A DNA stretch of 64,000 bases from Belliella buryatensis (GCF_900188245.1 NZ_FZOK01000002.1:301427-365426); one strand, 5' to 3'. Shown: positions 45,958 through 55,196, counted from the stretch's first letter. Made by a program: numbers and translations. Notes: generated by a model not told the origin, from the letters alone.

Positions 45958-46938
45958 TCAACGCAAATACCAGAAATTGTGTGAGGGAGATTCTAAGGCC
46001 TCCTGGACTCGTCTTGTGAAGTCAAAGCTATTGACTCCTCGCTCAAGATACTTATCGATGTAGGAGTGCTTCGTAGCGCCTGTCATCAAGTTGTAGAACC
46101 CCCACAGGTCAATCTCTCCATTTTCTTCTCTCTGAAAGTTGGGGTCAGTGTAATAGCATTCCGCAACTCTCGAAACTTGTGTGTCATTGATCAGCAGCTC
46201 GGGCACCTCAGCTTTCAACTCTCTTGGGAGAAACTGGTACAGCCTTGCACGACCGATAATTTGCGCGAATTGGCGCTCTTCCAGATAGTAACCTGCGAAC
46301 TGGTTCATGTGGCTGAGTTGATTCACTGCATCATAGTCCTGAAAGAGCTGGAATACCTGCTGGTACAGGTCTTCCAAACTCTTGGCCCGTATATCCAGCT
46401 TGACCCCATCAGTTGAAACGCATAGATTGGTGCAGACAAAGTTTCTGAAACCGACAAATACTTTGAAGTGCTCGGGTGAGCCTTTGATGCTGTTCAGGTT
46501 GTCCAAGTTATAAGCCTTGACACCTCCCACAGTCAGCTCAAGCAGATTCCCGTTGATTTCATCGGTGATACCAGGAATCGTGATCATGAAAGCCATACGT
46601 TCATAGTAGATGGTCTTTTCATGCGGTAGGAGATCTTGCGCCTTCTTATGTCGTGCATCAAAAGTTCTCCCCTTGATCGGATGGGAAACCCTCACCATAG
46701 GGGAAGGTGTGATACTCAGCCCAAAGACATCTCTGGCAGCTTCTGCGACGACTCCTACAAATTCCACTTGTGAAATGGTGGGTTCATTGTCTTTGAGAAA
46801 CACAGGTATCACATGCCTTTCCCTGATTTCCCGTAGTGCAATCTCAGAAGTGTTGGCTTCCAGAAAGGGAAGAGTAGACACCTCCACATGGGAGATGTCT
46901 AATGCCTCTACAGAGTTGTTAATGCGCATGAGTTCCAT
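45958..46938 (-). CDS. DUF3871 family protein
   Basis: A 326-aa protein with PFLEANTSEIALREIRERHV and IPVFLKDNEPTISQVEF near the N-terminus, a pattern I associate with DUF3871, found on Bacteroidetes mobile elements. No function is established. The ORF ends 51 bp before radC, and its start overlaps the upstream ATPase gene by 20 bp, so it is translationally linked. A DUF932-type phage/plasmid protein is the main alternative. No transmembrane or signal segment is seen. Confidence 0.7.
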   Translation of the reverse strand: MELMRINNSVEALDISHVEVSTLPFLEANTSEIALREIRERHVIPVFLKDNEPTISQVEFVGVVAEAARDVFGLSITPSPMVRVSHPIKGRTFDARHKKAQDLLPHEKTIYYERMAFMITIPGITDEINGNLLELTVGGVKAYNLDNLNSIKGSPEHFKVFVGFRNFVCTNLCVSTDGVKLDIRAKSLEDLYQQVFQLFQDYDAVNQLSHMNQFAGYYLEERQFAQIIGRARLYQFLPRELKAEVPELLINDTQVSRVAECYYTDPNFQREENGEIDLWGFYNLMTGATKHSYIDKYLERGVNSFDFTRRVQEALESPSHNFWYLR

Positions 46939-47776
46939 TGGACATGAAATTTGGCGTGGTTAACAACTTGCTTTTTTTGGCCACAAACTCTTCTTTGTAG
47001 AGCTGCTGCAGGTTTGGATTTTCGTTGTACAATCTGTACAACTGATCCAAGCTTTGGCAGGAGTTGATAGCCTCCACAAAATCCCTGGGCTCTTCGTGGA
47101 GCTCTGGTTCAGATAAAAGGCACCAGTCTCTGATCATCTCACCTGTTTCAGGGGTGATTCTGAAATCTGGAAGCCCCACAAACATTCCAGTCCTGTCCTT
47201 AGATGCGGAAACAAAGTGTTTGATGTTGACATCGAATACAATGGTGAAATCATATTCAAGACCATCACGCTGAACACCTTTCATTCCTACTTTCTCAGGC
47301 ACTTGTTTACCGTTCTTTTCGGTCAGCACATAATCCTGTTTACTGCGAACAGTTGCAATGATGTGTGCTGTGGAGGAAAGGATTTTGTTGATTAAGTAAT
47401 TGTGTCTAGGGGTGATTTTCCCCCAGTTCGTAAAGCTATTACCAGGCATGTTGCTGTGGATGTCTAGCAAGGTTTCCCACTCGTGGGACAGGCTGTCTAT
47501 CACGATTGCCTCCATACCAGCAGATTCACAAAGCTGGATGGCTTCCAAATACTTCTCGGGTGTGTAAGGTGCCCCCAGAGAAATAACGTTATACCCTCCG
47601 AGATGGGCATACAAGTCAGCACTTTGGTTTTCGGTGTCGATGACGGCTACCTTGGACCAGTCTCCGACTAAACCATAAGCAAGCAGCAGGGAAGAGTAAG
47701 TCTTGCCTGAACCGCTTGGACCCTGCATCGCAATTCTTATGCGAGCTTGGGAACGTTTTGAAACACGTAGTTGCAT
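46919..47776 (-). CDS. RecA-like P-loop ATPase (Sak4-like)
   Basis: A 285-aa protein from the ATG at 47776 (frame open to 47812). The Walker A is GPSGSGKT (residues 19-26), Walker B MEAIVIDSLSHEWE, followed by ATVRSKQDYVLTEKNGKQVP. This looks like the AAA_24/Sak4 group, phage-type RecA-like single-strand annealing ATPases. Such proteins aid phage recombination or replication. It overlaps the DUF3871 gene and lies downstream of a G-rich tract. Alternative: a generic mobile-element ATPase. Confidence 0.75.
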   Translation of the reverse strand: MQLRVSKRSQARIRIAMQGPSGSGKTYSSLLLAYGLVGDWSKVAVIDTENQSADLYAHLGGYNVISLGAPYTPEKYLEAIQLCESAGMEAIVIDSLSHEWETLLDIHSNMPGNSFTNWGKITPRHNYLINKILSSTAHIIATVRSKQDYVLTEKNGKQVPEKVGMKGVQRDGLEYDFTIVFDVNIKHFVSASKDRTGMFVGLPDFRITPETGEMIRDWCLLSEPELHEEPRDFVEAINSCQSLDQLYRLYNENPNLQQLYKEEFVAKKSKLLTTPNFMSNGTHAH

Positions 47777-47814
47777 ATTGCTCCAATGTTTAAAGGTTGA
47801 ACACTGGATCATTT

Positions 47815-47907
47815 GGGGGGTAGGGAGGTGAAAAAGTAATTACTGGAATCAAAGGGTGGGGGGTACCAATGATTTTGAAGTGACCCGGGGGGAGGTAAAG
47901 GGGGAGG
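47815..47907 (+). other. G-rich tract upstream of the ATPase gene
   Basis: Runs of five or six G occur at 47815-47820, 47858-47863, 47887-47892 and 47900-47904, with GGG elsewhere, on the plus strand, which is the template strand for the leftward genes. They could form G-quadruplexes or provide a purine-rich replication signal. It fills the gap between the ATPase gene and the 105-aa gene. Confidence 0.4.
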
Positions 47908-47975
47908 TACTTACTCAGGAATGCTCACTATAAGGAAACGGCCGTGCTGACCATCAAAACAAAAGAGGGGAAGGA

Positions 47976-48293
47976 TTACTCCTGCCCCAATGGTTCTCTT
48001 AGAAGGAATTCCATTACCATGTTGAAACATGCCTCGAAAACTGTGTCATTGAATTCTTCGAGTGGAATTCCATCGTATGCAGTATTTTGCTCCACCTTGA
48101 TGATGATTTCATCATTGAAGTGGATGGTGCCAGCTTGATCACCCATCTTGAAATCACTTGCATGGTCTAATCTGTTGGCCAACTCAGTGGCAAAGAGTGC
48201 AGCATCGACAATGTCCTTGTATTCTGGGCTGATGATGTGTGGTTTGTTGGGAGCTTCTTTCTTTCGAAGTGTCACGTAAAATGAATGTTTCAT
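47976..48293 (-). CDS. Hypothetical 105-aa protein
   Basis: Unrecognised 105-aa protein (from the ATG at 48293; the frame is open to 48368, and another ATG precedes it at 48320). It begins MKHSFYVTLRKKEAPNK and has an acidic, helical C-terminus with no membrane segment. It is leftward like its neighbours and lies between the G-rich tract and a small membrane protein. No function can be proposed. Confidence 0.5.
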   Translation of the reverse strand: MKHSFYVTLRKKEAPNKPHIISPEYKDIVDAALFATELANRLDHASDFKMGDQAGTIHFNDEIIIKVEQNTAYDGIPLEEFNDTVFEACFNMVMEFLLREPLGQE

Positions 48294-48390
48294 GGGAAAA
48301 TGAGTATAGTTTCGGAGCATGAACCCCTTACTATAAAATACGAAAAATTCCGCAATATTCCACTTCAAATCACATCTTTCTTCCTGATTT

Positions 48391-48684
48391 TCAGTTCTTT
48401 TTGAAGATTGAGAGGGTGATGAAAATTACCGCAAAACCAGCAAATACCCAAACGCCAACTTTGTAAGCTTGATACAGCGCTCTCTCCACTTGTTCTAATA
48501 TTTCGGTCACAACAAAGAGTGCCACTAAACTCAAAATGACTGTGAGGACTTTGGTCAGGATATTCTGTTTGCTCCACCAACTTTTCCTTTCAGGGTTACT
48601 TGGTGATGGCTCACTTGTAAGGTGTGGAGGTTTTGAGTCGCTTTCAAGGCGGCTTGAATTTTTGAAGTCTTGGTTTTCTAGCAT
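48391..48684 (-). CDS. Small two-helix membrane protein
   Basis: A 97-aa protein with a Ser/Pro-rich polar N-terminus (about 37 aa) and two hydrophobic helices (ILTKVLTVILSLVALFVVTEI and VGVWVFAGFAVIFITLSIF) ending in KKN. The layout resembles phage holin-like or other small element-encoded membrane proteins, but no lysis enzyme is adjacent. Unrecognised. It lies 21 bp downstream of the DUF4846 lipoprotein gene on the same strand. Confidence 0.55.
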   Translation of the reverse strand: MLENQDFKNSSRLESDSKPPHLTSEPSPSNPERKSWWSKQNILTKVLTVILSLVALFVVTEILEQVERALYQAYKVGVWVFAGFAVIFITLSIFKKN

Positions 48685-48705
48685 TTGAAGGGTTGGGGTT
48701 GGGGA

Positions 48706-49542
48706 CTATACAAATCTTCTGACCTGTGGGTTTTTGAAGAAGAAGCGCTCGTGCCAGATAGGTAGCTTTTTGGGGAGGTCAAACCAAGGAGAAATTCCTC
48801 GATCATGACTCTTGACAATGTGAATGGATTGGGCAGGTGTGTAACCCTGGGCGAGCAGGTAGATATACTCTCCTTTGCTGTTTTTGGCACGGTCCACAAT
48901 GATGACCGCATGTCCCGGACTACCAGGGTGTACGATCACGTCACCGATCTGGTAATCGCCTCCACGGTTGACTTTGTTCAATTCTCTCTCTAAGGAGATC
49001 GTACCGGCATACATAAACACAATGTCGAGATACCGACGGAAGTTCTGGTAGCTGTAATCCGATGTGGAGCTTTGTTTGAATTCCACTTTATTCCCTTTGA
49101 CTTCTGGTCTTATCCCTTTGGCGTGGTCAAGCCAAGCGTAGCTGTGTCCACTGGTAAACTGGAATTTGATTTTGTCAAACTCTTTGCGCTGATACAGATA
49201 CTCCGCCCTGAGTCGAATCGTGGCATCTGCACACTGCTGCAGGTCTTTGGTACCGACATCGATATCCATGACTGCAAAATGATTCCGCTGGTCTGAGATT
49301 GGACGACCTTGAAAGTCTAAAACTTCGCTACCGTGTGGGAGCAACTTCAAGCTTTGTAAGTAGTGCTGCCAAGTCCCAGCAGTAGTAGATTCTCGTACAT
49401 AGCCATGGGGTACAAGCACTCTTTCTGCTACAGTTGTGCCCTCCTTAAAGAGATGTTTGGAGTCGTCTTTACCGCTGCAAGTTGTGAAAAGCAGCGATAG
49501 CGTTATAGTACAGAGAATGATAGTGGGGGCGAGCTGTTTCAT
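48706..49542 (-). CDS. DUF4846 family lipoprotein
   Basis: A 278-aa protein whose signal peptide ends LLFTTCSG (Cys about residue 22), a plausible lipobox. LLPHGSEVLDFQGRPI, IRLRAEYLY, FTSGHSYAWLDHAKGIRP and GDVIVHPGSPGHAVIIVDR are conserved blocks that fit DUF4846, a Bacteroidetes family of unknown function. The last block with its GHAVIIVD histidine looks like an NlpC/P60-type fragment, so an amidase-like role is possible but not shown. It sits 6 bp from the Bro-N fragment. Confidence 0.72.
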   Translation of the reverse strand: MKQLAPTIILCTITLSLLFTTCSGKDDSKHLFKEGTTVAERVLVPHGYVRESTTAGTWQHYLQSLKLLPHGSEVLDFQGRPISDQRNHFAVMDIDVGTKDLQQCADATIRLRAEYLYQRKEFDKIKFQFTSGHSYAWLDHAKGIRPEVKGNKVEFKQSSTSDYSYQNFRRYLDIVFMYAGTISLERELNKVNRGGDYQIGDVIVHPGSPGHAVIIVDRAKNSKGEYIYLLAQGYTPAQSIHIVKSHDRGISPWFDLPKKLPIWHERFFFKNPQVRRFV

Positions 49543-49548
49543 GGGGTT

Positions 49549-49953
49549 TCAAAAGTAACGCAAGATGCCGTTTTGCCTCCACATTTCAAATAGGCTATGG
49601 AAGGATTTGAGAAAGTGTGACAGTGGTTGTCTTGTTTGGTTTCCATGGCTGATTCTGAGAATGGTCTTCTCAAGCAGTGGTGTCATGTAAGCTCCTGTTT
49701 TTCTTATGGATTTAAGCACATCATGTGTTACCCAACGCTTAAATACTTTGGCTTCTGGTTTTTTGCTCCAAAGAATCAGGGTATAAAGTCCATATTCATT
49801 TACAATGTTGGTGTTCCCTTGACGACCTATGTTGAACATAGCCCGTTCATCAACATCCAGTCTATTAAGAGCTTGTGAAGGATTTTTTATTTCCAAAGCA
49901 TCACATACATCTTTGGCTACAAACCAGGGTTCGTTGTTTTCGTCAAGTAGCAC
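49549..49953 (-). CDS. Bro-N domain (phage antirepressor-like) protein, truncated start
   Basis: A 134-aa protein from a GTG start: LLDENNEPWFVAKDVCDALE, then YGLYTLILWSKKPEAKVFKRWV, is the Bro-N (BRO/antirepressor) DNA-binding domain. Upstream in frame lies FSTYNVRVLLDE, matching the usual N-terminus (F-x-G-N-x-V-R-V-LLDE), but no ATG precedes it before a stop codon (TAG) 15 codons upstream. So the start is degenerate, or translation uses GTG/CTG. The C-terminal domain of full-length antirepressors is missing. Function: phage-type transcriptional control, or a remnant. Confidence 0.6.
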   Translation of the reverse strand: MLLDENNEPWFVAKDVCDALEIKNPSQALNRLDVDERAMFNIGRQGNTNIVNEYGLYTLILWSKKPEAKVFKRWVTHDVLKSIRKTGAYMTPLLEKTILRISHGNQTRQPLSHFLKSFHSLFEMWRQNGILRYF

Positions 49954-50104
49954 CCTTACATTGTAGGTGCTGAAATGGTGGTGTGTTGTCAGACTTAGCT
50001 ATCAAACGTATTTGGAAGGTTTGGTTTTCTCTGAGAACTTGAAGGTTGAAACGTGTGCAGCGTGGAGGAACAGCTGCCGCATGTTCTCACAACTTACTTT
50101 AGCA

Positions 50105-51934
50105 TTACTCCTCTTCTTCTTCAACTGAAGGTATGTCAAAACCCATAATTGGAACTATTTGCCCGCTTCTTACAGGTGTGTTTTTCAGAAGGGATTCATT
50201 GACTTCTAAAGGGTTGTTAATCTTTACCATAGGCAGAGCTTTGGTTGCTTTGTCTTTTGTACCACCAATGTTCAGAGTGTTCAAATGTTCGGCAATGATC
50301 TTTTGTAAGGGGAGTGTTTTTGCCTGAGTCCAAACAACAGTAGTCAAGGCTGTTTGGCCCTTCCAGCTTGGAATTTTGGCTTGGACAAGTTTGGGGAACA
50401 TCTTGTCCTGTTTTTCGGACACCTTTGTTTTCCTCGTCTTCTTGCGAATTTTTTCAAGTTCTTTTTTTGCGCTTTCTTCCAATGTGTCGTTTAAGCTTGC
50501 TCCATCCAGCAGAGACTCTTTTACCTGTGATTTGAGCCCCGTTATAGTAGTAAATGATTCTTTGAATTCTTCTTTTACAAGTGCTGCAAATTCAGGTGTG
50601 GTAAGGATAGCGTCGTGTATGGTGAATAACGGTGCTTCTGGGAACTTGTAGGCTATGTGTATGGTGATTTTGTCGATGATCAAGACTGACTCTAGTTGCT
50701 GTAATAGAAGAGCTAGAAAATTTTTCGAGCCAGACTTAAGTGTGTCCATTACCTTGGTAATGGCAGGGAATAAACTGCTGAAAGCAACATATGCTGACCT
50801 GCTTCTTTTTTCCGATACAAACTCCTCGAATAGCAAATACATGACAGCTGATTTAGTAGCCTGCCTCGTATTGAAACCACTTGAAGAATGTGGATTTGAC
50901 TTCAGGATCTCTTTTTGTAAGCTCACATAAAAATCCCCTTCAAAGAGCTGTTCGAACCGCTTCACTTCTTCCTCAAGGCCGGACACCCCTTTCAAAGTGC
51001 ACAACATATGGTATGATTTTTTTTTGAGCTGTGTTGTAAGGTGTTTGAATATGTTATGTAAAAAGGAAGATGAATTTTTACCCTCCTCTGACCATGGTTT
51101 TGACTTCAAAAGGTACAGAAGAAGCATGGGCTGAGATGCTGTTAGGTCTAGTTGAACCATTGGCTTCCCGTCATATTGGACGAAATTTCGCAACTCGCGG
51201 TTTAGTTGGGTCAGGGTCGTGTTGAACCTGAGGTTGGATGTGGATCTTGAAAATGTAACACCCTTTTCTTTTACTCTTAGGGTGGCATCAGCATATTGAG
51301 AGAAAGTTTTGTGGACATTTCTGAGAAGCTTCGTCTTGTATTCCTTCTTTTTCTTGCCAGTGTAGGTTGTTTCAATTTGCTTTACATCTGCCAAGATAAG
51401 ACTGTGCGCCATCTGGATGTAAAAGTCTGCTGCTTCTGCATTGATTTCCAGCTTCCCGTCCTTTAGAAACTTGGTCAAATGAGGTATGAAATCTTCCGGT
51501 TCTAATGAATCTTTCTCCCCAAGATTTACTGTTTCAACAACATTCTTTTTTTGTAGGGGGGCTGTTTTTTTGTGTGAAGGCACAGTTTTCACTCCTGCGG
51601 TAAAGGCACTTCCCAGAACATACAATGCTGCCTTCTTTTTAAACATGCTTGGTGCTTCTTTTTTTACAAGCACCTCATCTCTCAATAACATTTGAAGTGC
51701 TTTGTCCGCATTTCTCTGACCCAGATTTTTTCGCAAGAGTACAGTGAATATCGGCACCCCTCCACGTTTATCCAGTGTGTCCCTTCCTTTTTCGGAATCT
51801 ATGGGGTACGAGATGATGTGGTCGAGAATGTAGTGCATGGCTTCGGTCACACCTATTCTGACATCACTTCTTTTGAAGTGAGAGGTATAAATAGAGGCAT
51901 CAAAGTTGGCTGGAACTGTGTACTCTTTCTTCAT
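50105..51934 (-). CDS. Putative family A-like palm nucleic-acid polymerase
   Basis: A 609-aa protein I cannot assign to a named family. LTQLNRELRNFVQYDGKPMV leads to QLDLTASQP (Asp263), resembling polymerase motif A; TRQATKSAVMYLLF gives Arg357-x3-Lys361-x7-Phe369, the exact spacing of family A motif B; LFTIHDAIL has His440-Asp441 as in motif C. Motif order and the A-to-B distance (98 aa; T7 RNA polymerase has 94) fit a T7-like palm. An N-terminal winged-helix-like part (about 1-110) and a Lys-rich C-terminus with EEEEE at the end flank it. I recall similar unassigned proteins on Bacteroidetes mobile elements. A replicative or repair polymerase is inferred, not shown. Confidence 0.5.
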   Translation of the reverse strand: MKKEYTVPANFDASIYTSHFKRSDVRIGVTEAMHYILDHIISYPIDSEKGRDTLDKRGGVPIFTVLLRKNLGQRNADKALQMLLRDEVLVKKEAPSMFKKKAALYVLGSAFTAGVKTVPSHKKTAPLQKKNVVETVNLGEKDSLEPEDFIPHLTKFLKDGKLEINAEAADFYIQMAHSLILADVKQIETTYTGKKKKEYKTKLLRNVHKTFSQYADATLRVKEKGVTFSRSTSNLRFNTTLTQLNRELRNFVQYDGKPMVQLDLTASQPMLLLYLLKSKPWSEEGKNSSSFLHNIFKHLTTQLKKKSYHMLCTLKGVSGLEEEVKRFEQLFEGDFYVSLQKEILKSNPHSSSGFNTRQATKSAVMYLLFEEFVSEKRSRSAYVAFSSLFPAITKVMDTLKSGSKNFLALLLQQLESVLIIDKITIHIAYKFPEAPLFTIHDAILTTPEFAALVKEEFKESFTTITGLKSQVKESLLDGASLNDTLEESAKKELEKIRKKTRKTKVSEKQDKMFPKLVQAKIPSWKGQTALTTVVWTQAKTLPLQKIIAEHLNTLNIGGTKDKATKALPMVKINNPLEVNESLLKNTPVRSGQIVPIMGFDIPSVEEEEE

Positions 51935-52049
51935 GCATTTGGGGCCTCCCTATAGAGGGAACAGCGCGCAAATCTATTGAAAGTTTTGGGTATTTTGTCG
52001 TGCGATTTTATAGATCAACCATGTTTTTCTGAGAACCCTCCACGCTCCC

Positions 52050-54935
52050 TTAAGCCGCCTCCGATATCCCGTTGATAAACGTCTCCACAAATCCAAGTAT
52101 CTTATCCTTGATGCGCTCGGCGATGGTTTTCCTCTCTTTAAGGGAAGGTTTGTCTTTCATCAATCCGATGATGTCGTCTCTAAGTGGTTCTTTTTCAGTG
52201 TAGATAAAATCACCGATGACTTTTTCTAAAGCGTCATCATCCAAGTTCTCTTCCTTGCTGAGTTGGTGGAGGGCTTTCAGACGCTCTGCTGTCCAGAATT
52301 GGGTGAACTCTTCTGGAATATCATCAGCATCAGCTACTTTCGGAAGGTTTTCATTGATGAATTTCTCGATCAGCTCTCTTTTGCTTCTGAGCTGGGCTTC
52401 CCCTACGATGAGCTCTACAATTGCCTTCTTCTGCTTTTCTTGCTCCTCAGGCTTGGCGTCTTTGAGCTTGCCAAGCAGTTTGAGTATATAGCTGACATTG
52501 ATCTCGTCACGGTGAATCAGTTCCAGCTCAAAATCCACATCATTGAGGATGGAGACCTTCTCTTTTTGCCCTTGACTTTTTGTCCTGTCGTAGAGATCAA
52601 GGTACTTGCTCTTGTAGTCTTCAAATGTCTGCTCCGGCATGGAGAGGTCATCAAAAGTAAATTCCGTGAAAGTACCTAGCACATTCTTCAAGCGCATCAA
52701 CTCCCTGAAGGCCTTGATGAATTCCAGCTGAGCATCTTCATCAGGTAGTTCATTGACACTATTGACGGTAGGAGCGATCGTGAGCAGGTCAATGTAGGCC
52801 TGATTGAATTTCTTCACATAATCCTCGTAAGGCTCCATGATGATTTCACTTTTCGACTCCAAGTTGGAGAAGAGTGAGATAGCTTGGTCTGTGGCACCTT
52901 TCAGATTTCTAAAGCAAACAATATTTCCCTGAGACTTGAGCTCGTCAAGGATTCTGTTGGTTCTGGAATAGGCTTGTATCAGTCCGTGGTACTTGAGGTT
53001 TTTGTCCACATAGAGCGTGTTCAAGTTTTTGCTATCAAAGCCTGTGAGAAACATGTTCACTACCAAAAGTATGTCTACCTCTTTCTTTTTGACCCGTTTG
53101 GCGATGTCATTGTAGTAATTGTAGAAGGTTTTGGAATCCTGTGTACTGTAGTTTGTGCCAAATAGTGTGTTATAATCAGCGATGAACTCGTCCAGATATT
53201 CTCTTGGGTGTTTCTTGCCTTGTCTTTGGTACTCAGTCGCTCCATTGGGTTCGGCCGCAATTGCATAGGTTTCGTATTCCTCAGTGGCCTGTCCAAGTTC
53301 GTCTATGTCGTCATCGATCAAGTCAGTATTGGCACCATAGGAAAAGATAGTACCTACCTTCAACTGATGCTCCCCAGCTTGATACTTGGCTTGGAAAAGC
53401 TTATAGTACTCTATCAAAATAGGAACGCTTGGCACACAGAAAATGGCTGTGAAAGCTTTGTTGTGTGTTTTACGCTTATGGTGGTTTAGGATGTAGTCCG
53501 TGATGTTATTCAACCGCTGCGGGGCATTCATCACTTCTTCTTCATCGATGTCCTCCACATTGATATCAAAGATGTGTTCCTTTTTCTTGAAAGTGGAAAT
53601 GTACTCCACAGAAAATTTCAACACATTTTCATCTCTGATGGCATCGGTGATCACATACTTGTGGAGGCAATCTCCAAACAGCATTGCAGTGGTACGCTTG
53701 CCCCATTCGTTGGTGCCTGCATTTTCTTCAAATATAGGAGTGCCCGTAAAGCCAAACATCTGACAGTTGGAGAAAAAGCTCTTGATGTCATTATGAGTCT
53801 TACCAAACTGGCTTCTGTGGCATTCGTCGAAAATAAAGACGATGCGCTTATCTTGTAAGGGTTGCATTTTCTCCCCATAGCGAGATTTATTGACGGCAGT
53901 GGCGAGTTTTTGAATGGTGGTGACGATTAGCTTGTCTGTACCTGTGAGCTGCTTGACTAGCTTCTTGGTGTCGTTGGTGCCGTCTATGCTGCCTTTGCTG
54001 AAGCTATTGAATTCTTGGGAAGTCTGTGTGTCTAAATCCTTTCTATCCACAACAAAGACTACCTTGTGTACCTGTGGCAAGTTGGTCAAGATTTGAGCCG
54101 TCTTGAAAGAGGTCAGGGTCTTGCCCGAACCAGTAGTGTGCCAGATGTAGCCATATTTGGTGGTGGTCTTGATACGATCTACAATGGCTTCTGTAGCATA
54201 GAACTGATAGGGTCTAAGTACCATCAGTGTCTTTTCCGTATCGTTCAGTACGACGTACTTGGTGATCATCTTGGAGATATGACAAGGCTCAAGGAACGTG
54301 TCTGCAAAAGCTGAAAGCTGTGTGACCAACTTGTTTTTGACATCTGACCAGTAAAATGTCTGCTTGAAACTCCTGGACTTCATGGGGCCATTGGCGTAGT
54401 ACTTGGTATTGACGCCATTGCTGATCACGAAGATCTGGATAAACTGGAAAAGACCCTGGCCTGCATCATAGGAATGAATGCCATATCGAGAGGTTTGTTT
54501 GAAGGCTTCTTTGAGTTCTAAGCCTCGACGTTTGAGTTCAACCTGAACGAGTGGGAGACCATTGACTAAGATCGTGACATCATAGCGGTTTTTGTATAGT
54601 CCCTTCATAGAGATCTGCTGTGCGACCTGAAACTCGTTTTTACACCAGTGTATTTGATTGATCAGCTCTATGGTGCGATGCTCTCCTGAATCATCTGTGT
54701 ACTCAACTCTATCTCTGAGGATCTTTGCTCGCTCAAATACATTTCCCTTATTGATCGCATTAAGGATCTGAGCAAACTCGTTTTCGCTGAGTTGGATTTT
54801 GTTATGTGTTTCTAGCTGAGATTTCAGATTGGCGAGCAATGCCGCTTCATCGGTAATCGTGACCTTTTTATAGCCGAGCTGCTGCAGCTGAGAGATCAGG
54901 TTGTTTTCAAGCGTCTGTTCAGGTTGTGTGGTCAT
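52050..54935 (-). CDS. hsdR: Type I restriction enzyme subunit R
   Basis: A 961-aa HsdR from the ATG at 54935 (frame open to 55112). The N-terminal nuclease shows Asp119 (NRYDVTILVNG) and Glu133-x-Lys135 (QVELKRRG). The SF2 motor has Walker A TGSGKT (268-273), the box FIFDECHRSQFGK and FGFTGTPIF, followed by motif VI-like YSRTNR. The HsdR C-terminal region follows. It cuts unmodified DNA together with HsdM2S. It is separated from hsdS by two extra genes, unlike the usual contiguous order, and a rightward promoter lies just upstream. Confidence 0.95.
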   Translation of the reverse strand: MTTQPEQTLENNLISQLQQLGYKKVTITDEAALLANLKSQLETHNKIQLSENEFAQILNAINKGNVFERAKILRDRVEYTDDSGEHRTIELINQIHWCKNEFQVAQQISMKGLYKNRYDVTILVNGLPLVQVELKRRGLELKEAFKQTSRYGIHSYDAGQGLFQFIQIFVISNGVNTKYYANGPMKSRSFKQTFYWSDVKNKLVTQLSAFADTFLEPCHISKMITKYVVLNDTEKTLMVLRPYQFYATEAIVDRIKTTTKYGYIWHTTGSGKTLTSFKTAQILTNLPQVHKVVFVVDRKDLDTQTSQEFNSFSKGSIDGTNDTKKLVKQLTGTDKLIVTTIQKLATAVNKSRYGEKMQPLQDKRIVFIFDECHRSQFGKTHNDIKSFFSNCQMFGFTGTPIFEENAGTNEWGKRTTAMLFGDCLHKYVITDAIRDENVLKFSVEYISTFKKKEHIFDINVEDIDEEEVMNAPQRLNNITDYILNHHKRKTHNKAFTAIFCVPSVPILIEYYKLFQAKYQAGEHQLKVGTIFSYGANTDLIDDDIDELGQATEEYETYAIAAEPNGATEYQRQGKKHPREYLDEFIADYNTLFGTNYSTQDSKTFYNYYNDIAKRVKKKEVDILLVVNMFLTGFDSKNLNTLYVDKNLKYHGLIQAYSRTNRILDELKSQGNIVCFRNLKGATDQAISLFSNLESKSEIIMEPYEDYVKKFNQAYIDLLTIAPTVNSVNELPDEDAQLEFIKAFRELMRLKNVLGTFTEFTFDDLSMPEQTFEDYKSKYLDLYDRTKSQGQKEKVSILNDVDFELELIHRDEINVSYILKLLGKLKDAKPEEQEKQKKAIVELIVGEAQLRSKRELIEKFINENLPKVADADDIPEEFTQFWTAERLKALHQLSKEENLDDDALEKVIGDFIYTEKEPLRDDIIGLMKDKPSLKERKTIAERIKDKILGFVETFINGISEAA

Positions 54936-55161
54936 TCGGTAAAAATGTAAGCTTTTGCTAGTTTCAAAATTGATCTTGAAGCAAGATGTGGAAATCTGTG
55001 CAACAAAACAAGATTTAAGAGGTGTTCTAGTGCTTAAAAAGTAAAAGACACGCCCCGGGACGCTGTTCAAATGGTCTGATTTGCCTGTTGGATTTCCGAA
55101 TACGGAAGTCACGTTTTGGTAAAAGTTGGTGTTAAGTGGTGAATCTTTTGTTTTATCTGTA

Positions 55162-55191
55162 TTGATTCTAAATAAAATCTCCGTACATTTG
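55162..55191 (+). promoter_or_regulatory. Rightward promoter upstream of hsdR
   Basis: TTG (55162-55164), a 19-base spacer and TACATTTG (55184-55191) form a full Bacteroidetes promoter on the strand opposite to all nearby genes. It would start transcription near 55197. Confidence 0.7.
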
Positions 55192-55196
55192 TAACG

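Noticed and set aside
50133..51955. Rightward short frames opposite the polymerase-like gene
   Set aside because: They are fragments in a region where one 609-codon leftward frame with conserved motifs is intact.
54936..55112. N-terminal extension of HsdR
   Set aside because: The residues are low-complexity and not HsdR-like; the family start is the ATG at 54935.
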